From Solirubrobacterales bacterium (GTDB taxonomy: Bacteria > Actinomycetota > Thermoleophilia > Solirubrobacterales > 70-9), in assembly GCA_030835185.1 (NCBI GenBank), contig JAUQWL010000091.1:1-51375 (forward strand): DNA of 51,375 nt. The letters run 5' to 3'. The notes under the pieces are model-generated. The model made no database searches and was not told the origin of the DNA. It was given only the letters and a program-made list of their open reading frames with translations. This document shows, piece after piece, positions 44,504-51,375 of the stretch; position 1 is the first letter of the stretch, and the number at the start of each line of letters is the position of its first letter. A program made the position numbers and the translations under genes.

Positions 44504-45214
44504 GTGAACTGGTTCGAAGGCCGCCTGGCCGCCTACGACATCGAAACCACCGGCACCGACACCGAGAACGACCGGATAGTCACCGCCGCCGTCAGCATCG
44601 TCGGCGGGGGGGAGGAAAGCGAGAGTCGCACCTGGCTGGTCGATCCGGGCGTCGAAATCCCGGAGGAGGCAACCGCGGTTCACGGCATCACCACCGAAAA
44701 GGCCCGGGCCGAGGGTCAAAACGCCGCCGACGCCGTGTCCGAGATCACCCAGGCGCTGGCGATGCTCGTCGCCGAGGACATCCCGATCGTCGCCTTCAAC
44801 GCCCGCTTCGACCTGACGATCCTCGACCGCGAAGCCCGTCGCCACGGGATCGAACCGCTGATCGAAGTCGTCGGCGGGCCGGAATCGCTGCTGGTGGTCG
44901 ACCCATACGTACTCGAGAAGCAGATCAACAAGTTCCGCAAGGGCGGACGCACCCTCGGCATCCTCTGCGAGGACTACGGAATCCCCCTGACCGACGCCCA
45001 CGCCGCCGACGCCGACGCGCTGGCTGCCGCACGCCTTGCCTGGAAACTCGGCCGGATCAATGCGGAACTCGGCGCCTACGACCTGCCCACCCTGCATGAA
45101 GACCAGATCATCTGGGCCGATGAACAGGGCCGCTCGCTTCAGGAGTACTTCGAACGCCAGGGCCGAACCGAAAAGGTCCAGACCGTCTGGCCACTCGTTC
45201 CGTTCGCGGCCTGA
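44504..45214 (+). CDS. DnaQ-like DEDDh 3'-5' exonuclease
   Basis: 236 residues. The four DEDDh motifs are visible: Exo I AAYDIETTGTDTENDRIV, Exo II VAFNARFDLTILDREARRH, and Exo III DAHAADADALAAARLAWKL with the His and Asp. HGITTEKAR precedes Exo II. It resembles stand-alone epsilon-like proofreading exonucleases of actinobacteria rather than a polymerase-fused domain. The C-terminal about 55 residues (ADEQGRSLQEYFERQGR) have no known function. The start is GTG 44504, with TACCTT 7 nt upstream. The DUF3159 gene follows after 106 nt. Whether it proofreads the replicative polymerase or acts in repair is not known. Confidence 0.92.
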   Translation: MNWFEGRLAAYDIETTGTDTENDRIVTAAVSIVGGGEESESRTWLVDPGVEIPEEATAVHGITTEKARAEGQNAADAVSEITQALAMLVAEDIPIVAFNARFDLTILDREARRHGIEPLIEVVGGPESLLVVDPYVLEKQINKFRKGGRTLGILCEDYGIPLTDAHAADADALAAARLAWKLGRINAELGAYDLPTLHEDQIIWADEQGRSLQEYFERQGRTEKVQTVWPLVPFAA

Positions 45215-45308
45215 GTTCCCCGCCAGACTGACGCACCCGGGGGCCGATCGAGGACGACTCCGGCCGCCCCCGGGCGAGCCGTGGGAGGGTCCGGACGGAC
45301 GGATCAGC

Positions 45309-45314
45309 GACAAT
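45309..45314 (+). promoter_or_regulatory. -10-like hexamer GACAAT before the DUF3159 gene
   Basis: GACAAT ends 6 nt before GTG 45321, another leaderless-type start, though the first base departs from TANNNT. Confidence 0.25.
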
Positions 45315-45320
45315 CGTGCT

Positions 45321-46025
45321 GTGAACCATTTCGACCGAGAACCAGGGGGGGCCGACGAACACGCGGTTATCGAACCCGAGCTGAACAAGAAGCAGGAGCT
45401 CAACCTGATCGACGAGATGGGCGGCCCGCAGGGCATCGCCGACTCGAGCCTTCCCGGGCTTCTCTTCGTCGCTGTCTACTCGGTCTCCGGCCAGGACCTG
45501 CAACTCTCTGCGATCGCTGCGGTCACGCTCGGGGCGGTTATCGGTGTAGTCAGGCTGGTGCGGGGGGAGTCGGCCCGCTTCGCAGCGGCGGGCTTCGTCG
45601 GGGTTGCCATCGCCGGCTTCATCGCCACCAGGACGGGCCGGGCTGAGGACTTCTTCCTGCCGGGGTTGCTGTTCAACGCCGGTTACGCAGTCGCCTACGC
45701 CGCGTCGATCGCGGTCGGCTGGCCGTTGATGGGCCTTCTGATCGGACCGATCATCGGCGACGGTATGAAGTGGCGACACGACCCGGCCAGAGTAAGGCTG
45801 TTCAATCGAATGAGCTGGATCTGGGTCGGGCTCTTCCTCACCCGCCTTGCCGTTCAGCTTCCCTTCTATTTCGCCGGATCCCTGGTCGCACTGGGAATCG
45901 CCAGGACGGTGATGGGCCTGCCGCTCTTCGCTCTGGGGATCTGGCTCTGCTACCTCCTGCTCCGACGGGAGGGAGTGGACCTGAAGGCACTCAACCCGAA
46001 GAATGCCGGAGCCGGAGAGGGCTGA
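45321..46025 (+). CDS. DUF3159 family integral membrane protein
   Basis: 234 residues. After an acidic N-terminal part (ADEHAVIEPELNKKQELNLI) there are about six hydrophobic segments, including LLFVAVYSVSGQDLQLSAIA, VAIAGFIATRTGRAEDFFLP and VGWPLMGLLIGPIIGDGMKW. The GWPLMG-x-L-x-GP-I-x-G and WRHDPARVRLFNRMSWIWVG segments are the marks of the actinobacterial DUF3159 group. Its role is unknown; in some actinobacteria such genes lie near transport or nucleic-acid genes. The GTG at 45321 is chosen from homology and a GACAAT hexamer 6 nt upstream. Longer starts would extend into the exonuclease gene. Confidence 0.85.
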   Translation: MNHFDREPGGADEHAVIEPELNKKQELNLIDEMGGPQGIADSSLPGLLFVAVYSVSGQDLQLSAIAAVTLGAVIGVVRLVRGESARFAAAGFVGVAIAGFIATRTGRAEDFFLPGLLFNAGYAVAYAASIAVGWPLMGLLIGPIIGDGMKWRHDPARVRLFNRMSWIWVGLFLTRLAVQLPFYFAGSLVALGIARTVMGLPLFALGIWLCYLLLRREGVDLKALNPKNAGAGEG

Positions 46026-46070
46026 ACCCCCGGTCCGGTCCCCTCGGAAAGGGTGAACGGGCCGAGCGGG

Positions 46071-46076
46071 TACAAT
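46071..46076 (+). promoter_or_regulatory. -10-like hexamer TACAAT before the SNF2 gene
   Basis: TACAAT lies 12 nt before an in-frame TTG at 46089, which it therefore favours as the start over GTG 46053 lying upstream of the hexamer. Confidence 0.35.
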
Positions 46077-46088
46077 TCCCGGTTCCCC

Positions 46089-48335
<2,247 letters not shown>

Positions 48336-48345
48336 CCTGACTGGT

Positions 48346-49185
48346 ATGGCCGGCCTCCGGGACAGGACGATCGTCGTGACCGGCGGAGCCCGGGGGATCG
48401 GCCTGGCAATCTGCGAAGCTGCACGGGCCGGCGGCGCTCGTGTCGCAGTCGTCGACATCGACGGCTCCGCGGCCGCCGGGACCGCGACACGACTCGGCCC
48501 GCGCTGTCGCGGTTATGCGCTCGATGTGTGCGATGCCGCGGGCTTCACTGAACTCCTCGAATCGGTCGAGCACGACCTCGGTCCGGTCGACGTCCTGGTC
48601 AACAACGCCGGCATCGCCGAAGCATCCGCACGGATCGGCGAGCAGTCGCGCAAGATGATCGACCGCATGATCGACGTCAACCTCAGAGGGACGATCAACG
48701 GAACACTCTGCGCGCTCGCACGGATGGAGCGTCGGGGGAGCGGCCAGATCGTCAACATCGCTTCCCAGGCAGGCAGGCTCGGCGTGCCCGCTCTGGCTGC
48801 TTACACGGCTTCCAAATTCGGCGTGGTCGGATTCACCGACGCGGTCCGGTTCGAGTACCGGGAGTCTGGAGTCCGCTTCACGTGCGTCATGCCCGGACCG
48901 GCACGAACGCAGATGATGGACGGAACCCGCAGGGTGCCCCTGGTCAGGCTCGTCACACCGCAAGCCGTCGCCGCCGAAGTGATCGCGGCGATCGAACATC
49001 GCCGCGAAGAGGTCTTCGTCCCACGTTCGAGCGGCTACCTGGTCCGCTTCTCCGGCCTGCTCCCGCCGCGGTGGAGGGAACGACTGATCCGGTTCTTCGG
49101 CCTCGAAAAGGTGTATTCACAGACAGACCCGGTCACCCGTGCCGGCTACGCGGACAGGGTCGAGCGCCAGACCAGGATGCGATGA
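48346..49185 (+). CDS. Short-chain dehydrogenase/reductase (paralogue of the one at 34281)
   Basis: 279 residues. Motifs are TIVVTGGARGIGLAICEA for nucleotide binding, VVDIDGSAAAG with an Asp favouring NAD(H), LVNNAGIAEASARI, active-site Ser in VNIASQAGRLG, Tyr-Lys in AYTASKFGVVGFTDAVRF, and TCVMPGPARTQMM. Its last about 60 residues (PPRWRERLIRFFGLEKVYSQ, VTRAGYADRVERQ) parallel the tail of the SDR at 34281, so the two are likely paralogues. It lies between the SNF2 gene and an acyl-CoA dehydrogenase pair. A link to fatty-acid or sterol metabolism is possible but unproven. Confidence 0.9.
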   Translation: MAGLRDRTIVVTGGARGIGLAICEAARAGGARVAVVDIDGSAAAGTATRLGPRCRGYALDVCDAAGFTELLESVEHDLGPVDVLVNNAGIAEASARIGEQSRKMIDRMIDVNLRGTINGTLCALARMERRGSGQIVNIASQAGRLGVPALAAYTASKFGVVGFTDAVRFEYRESGVRFTCVMPGPARTQMMDGTRRVPLVRLVTPQAVAAEVIAAIEHRREEVFVPRSSGYLVRFSGLLPPRWRERLIRFFGLEKVYSQTDPVTRAGYADRVERQTRMR

Positions 49186-49211
49186 ACTTCAGTTGCCTCC
49201 CCCTTCTTACC

Positions 49212-49217
49212 TAGACT
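49212..49217 (+). promoter_or_regulatory. -10-like hexamer TAGACT before the acyl-CoA dehydrogenase pair
   Basis: TAGACT ends 7 nt before ATG 49225. The same hexamer and spacing occur before the CDF exporter at 43500. Confidence 0.4.
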
Positions 49218-49224
49218 CACCGGC

Positions 49225-50361
49225 ATGGACCTGACCTTCTCGCCTGAAGAGACCGAGTTCCGCGACGAGCTGAGGGGGTGGTTGACAGTCAACGCGCCCG
49301 GCGAAGAGCCCCGCGGTGACGAAGAGGCCCAGTACGCTTTCCGCAAGGCCTGGCAGCGAACCCTGTACGACGCCGGCTGGGCGGCAGTTCACTGGCCCCG
49401 GGAGTACGGCGGCCGGGACGCCACGCTGATGCAGTCGGCGATCTTCTTCGAGGAGATGGGGCGGATCGGGGCGCCGCTGCCGGCCAACGTTCTCGGGCTG
49501 CTGCTCGCCGGTCCGACGATCATGGCCTGGGGCACCGAGGAGCAGAAGGAGCGCTATCTGACGCCGATTCTCTCGGCCGATGAAATCTGGTGCCAGGGGT
49601 TCAGCGAACCGGAAGCCGGGTCGGATCTGGCCGCTGTGAAGACCAGAGCCGTTCGTGACGGCGACGACTGGGTGGTGACCGGCCAGAAGGTGTGGACCAG
49701 TGGCGCCCAGTATTCGAAGTGGTGCATGCTGGTCGCCCGGACCGATCCCGAAGCCTCCAGGCACAAGGGACTCTCCTACTTCCTGATGGACATGGACCAG
49801 GAAGCCGTTCAGGTGCGCCCGCTGGTTCAGATCACCGGCGAGGCCGAGTTCAACGAACTCTTCATGGAAGAGGCAAGGATTCCTCACGAGAACATGCTCG
49901 GCGGGCAAGGCGACGGCTGGAACGTCGCGCTGACCACACTGATGAACGAACGCTCCGGACTCGGATTCTTCCTTCAGGTCCGCCTGCGACAGCTTCTGGA
50001 CCGCCTGGTCCGCGAAGCAGGAGAAAACGGACGCATAGACGATCCGGTCGTGGCCGAAGCCCTGGGGGACATGCACGTGCGGACCGAGACCCTCCGCCTG
50101 CTCGCCTACCGTGGACTCAGCGCGATAGAACAGTACGGTCAGCCCGGTCCGGAAGGCTCGCTCACCAAGTGGCTCTGGTCGGAGACAAACCAGATGCTCG
50201 CCCAGCTTGCGGTGAGCGTGCGCGGCGCCGATTCGCTGACCACCGGCGATTCCTGGGCTTACGAGCTGCTCCGCTCGCGCGGAAATACGATCGAGGGCGG
50301 TACGACCGAAATCCTCAAGAACATCGTCGCCGAGCGCGTGCTCGGACTACCGAGGAAGTGA
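49225..50361 (+). CDS. Acyl-CoA dehydrogenase, first subunit of an adjacent pair
   Basis: 378 residues, normal length. FAD-dependent enzyme making the trans-2,3 double bond in acyl-CoA. The N-terminal domain holds AGWAAVHWPREYGGRDATLM, the middle FAD/substrate part CQGFSEPEAGSDLAAVKTRA, WVVTGQKVWTSGAQYSKWCM and GLSYFLMDMDQEA, and the C-terminal domain ends RGNTIEGGTTEILKNIVAER with VLGLPRK. Several pair members in actinobacteria (FadE26/27, FadE28/29 type) form alpha2beta2 heterotetramers with one active site per pair. The next gene starts 7 nt downstream and is a shorter dehydrogenase, so the same arrangement is likely here. Substrate (fatty acid, steroid side chain or other) is not shown. 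Confidence 0.92.
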   Translation: MDLTFSPEETEFRDELRGWLTVNAPGEEPRGDEEAQYAFRKAWQRTLYDAGWAAVHWPREYGGRDATLMQSAIFFEEMGRIGAPLPANVLGLLLAGPTIMAWGTEEQKERYLTPILSADEIWCQGFSEPEAGSDLAAVKTRAVRDGDDWVVTGQKVWTSGAQYSKWCMLVARTDPEASRHKGLSYFLMDMDQEAVQVRPLVQITGEAEFNELFMEEARIPHENMLGGQGDGWNVALTTLMNERSGLGFFLQVRLRQLLDRLVREAGENGRIDDPVVAEALGDMHVRTETLRLLAYRGLSAIEQYGQPGPEGSLTKWLWSETNQMLAQLAVSVRGADSLTTGDSWAYELLRSRGNTIEGGTTEILKNIVAERVLGLPRK

Positions 50362-50368
50362 GGGCACG

Positions 50369-51370
50369 ATGAGGTTCGACTTCACCGAAGACCAGCACGA
50401 GATCAAGCGTACCGCCAGGGACCTCCTCGCCTCCCGATCCACGCCGGAAAAGCAGCGCAAGGCAGCCGAAGCGGGGGAGTACGACCCTCTCGTCTGGGGG
50501 GAGCTCGTTGAGCTCGGCTGGCCCGGTGTCGCGGTCGCCGAAGAGCGCGGGGGAGGGGGCCTGGGCTTCGTCGAGCTTGCAGGGCTTATCGAGGAATCCG
50601 GATACGCCCTGCTGAACGCTCCGTTTCTCAGCAGCGCGATGTGCGCAACCGCCATCGCCGAGGCCGGAAGCGACGATCAGATGCGGAACTGGCTGCCACG
50701 ACTCGCCTCGGGCGAGTCGACGGGGGCGTTCGGACTCGACGGCGAGATCATCGCTGACGCCGCAGAGGCCGATGTGGCAGTTGTCGCCGACCGGTCAGCC
50801 GGTACGGCCCGGCTGATCGAGGCCTCTGGCAACTCGATGCCGGCGCTGAACACGATCGACCCGACGCGCCGCTACGCCAGGCTCGGGAAGGGGCTCTCGG
50901 CCGGCGAAGACATGCCCGGAGACGCCGGGCCGGCGATCGACCTGGCTGCGGTGCTGATCTCGGCCGAGCTCGTCGGAATCTGCCGGCGTGCCCTCGACAT
51001 GACCCTCGAGTACGTGAAGGACCGCAGACAGTTCGGTCGTCCCGTCGGCTCCTTCCAGGCCGTCCAGCACCGCTGTGCCCGGATGCTGCTCTTCACCGAG
51101 GGTGCGCGGGCAGATACCTACTTCGCTGCCTGGGCCGCAGACGCCGATCGCGAGCGGTTGCCGGAAGCCGCATCGCTGGCCAAATCGGCATCCTCGAAAG
51201 CGGGAGTGGAGGTGACCGGCTCTGCCATCCAGGCCCACGGCGGCATCGGCTTCACCTGGGAGGCCGACATCCACTGGTTCTACAAACGCGCCCAGCTCGA
51301 CGCGACCATGCTGGGCGACAGTACCTTCCACAATCAGCGTCTCACCCGCATCGCCAAAGACCGCCTCTGA
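50369..51370 (+). CDS. Acyl-CoA dehydrogenase, second (short) subunit of the pair
   Basis: 333 residues, shorter than a normal dehydrogenase. The N-terminal domain (FDFTEDQHEIKRTARDLLAS, ELGWPGVAVAEERGGGGLGF) and the C-terminal domain (LEYVKDRRQFGRPVGSFQAV, QAHGGIGFTWEADIHWFYKR) are kept. The middle beta domain (about residues 115-190) is short and lacks the usual C-Q/M-x-T-E-P-x-x-G-S-D FAD-contact stretch, reading TGAFGLDGEIIADAAEADVA instead. That fits a partner subunit that leaves part of the FAD site to its neighbour. ATG 50369 is 7 nt after the first gene. It ends 5 bases before the window edge, so further operon genes may follow. Confidence 0.9.
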   Translation: MRFDFTEDQHEIKRTARDLLASRSTPEKQRKAAEAGEYDPLVWGELVELGWPGVAVAEERGGGGLGFVELAGLIEESGYALLNAPFLSSAMCATAIAEAGSDDQMRNWLPRLASGESTGAFGLDGEIIADAAEADVAVVADRSAGTARLIEASGNSMPALNTIDPTRRYARLGKGLSAGEDMPGDAGPAIDLAAVLISAELVGICRRALDMTLEYVKDRRQFGRPVGSFQAVQHRCARMLLFTEGARADTYFAAWAADADRERLPEAASLAKSASSKAGVEVTGSAIQAHGGIGFTWEADIHWFYKRAQLDATMLGDSTFHNQRLTRIAKDRL

Positions 51371-51375
51371 GGCGG

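Overview
The window is high-GC bacterial DNA carrying almost continuous, mostly plus-strand housekeeping genes. I infer an actinobacterium, most likely class Thermoleophilia (Solirubrobacterales-like). The reasons are SepF-based division, an FHA gene followed by a MerR gene as in the actinobacterial garA neighbourhood, a ydaO-type (c-di-AMP) riboswitch in front of an RlpA-like wall enzyme, DUF3159, a sigma-4-like HTH/anti-sigma-like membrane fusion protein, and many genes that begin directly behind a -10 hexamer (leaderless). No 16S gene or other decisive taxonomic marker is present, so the placement is inference.

Layout. 1-8184: end of a CCA-adding enzyme gene, then pgeF, sepF, an inserted hydantoinase pair (hyuA/hyuB), proC, yggT, lspA and a short rluD-type pseudouridine synthase. 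8185-19350: a promoter and structured leader, then rpsB-tsf-pyrH-frr-uppS-cdsA-dxr-rseP, an acyl-CoA ligase (fadD type), an uncharacterised alpha-helical protein and ispG. This block joins translation, undecaprenyl and phospholipid synthesis, and the MEP isoprenoid pathway (dxr, ispG).

19351-22831 is a break in the housekeeping order. It holds two decayed beta-propeller genes with visible frameshifts and a nonsense codon, a small membrane protein and a MazEF-like toxin-antitoxin pair. It is bracketed by two copies, in opposite orientation, of a 50-bp hairpin-forming repeat.

22832-31778: proS, a CDP-alcohol phosphatidyltransferase, zinc-ribbon/FHA protein, MerR regulator, SRPBCC protein, an alkylglycerone-phosphate-synthase-like flavoprotein (possible ether-lipid enzyme), the HTH/TM fusion protein, a PaaI-type thioesterase and nadE. 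31779-35123: c-di-AMP riboswitch, RlpA-like protein, a small conserved protein, a CcdA-type membrane protein and an SDR. 35286-41427: glutamate synthase gltB-gltD. 41473-46025: NhaA antiporter, SanA/DUF218 protein, divergent CDF metal exporter, DEDDh exonuclease, DUF3159 membrane protein. 46089-51370: SNF2 helicase, a second SDR and a tandem acyl-CoA dehydrogenase pair.

The strongest signals beyond ordinary annotation are: the inverted-repeat-bracketed pseudogene/TA island; a TANNNT hexamer ending 6-9 nt before the start codon at thirteen genes; an rpsB leader whose anti-Shine-Dalgarno segment has three alternative partners; a small uORF overlapping the sepF start; an S2 protein with a long repeat-bearing tail; and the AGPS-like enzyme. 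No tRNA, rRNA, CRISPR array or insertion sequence was recognised.
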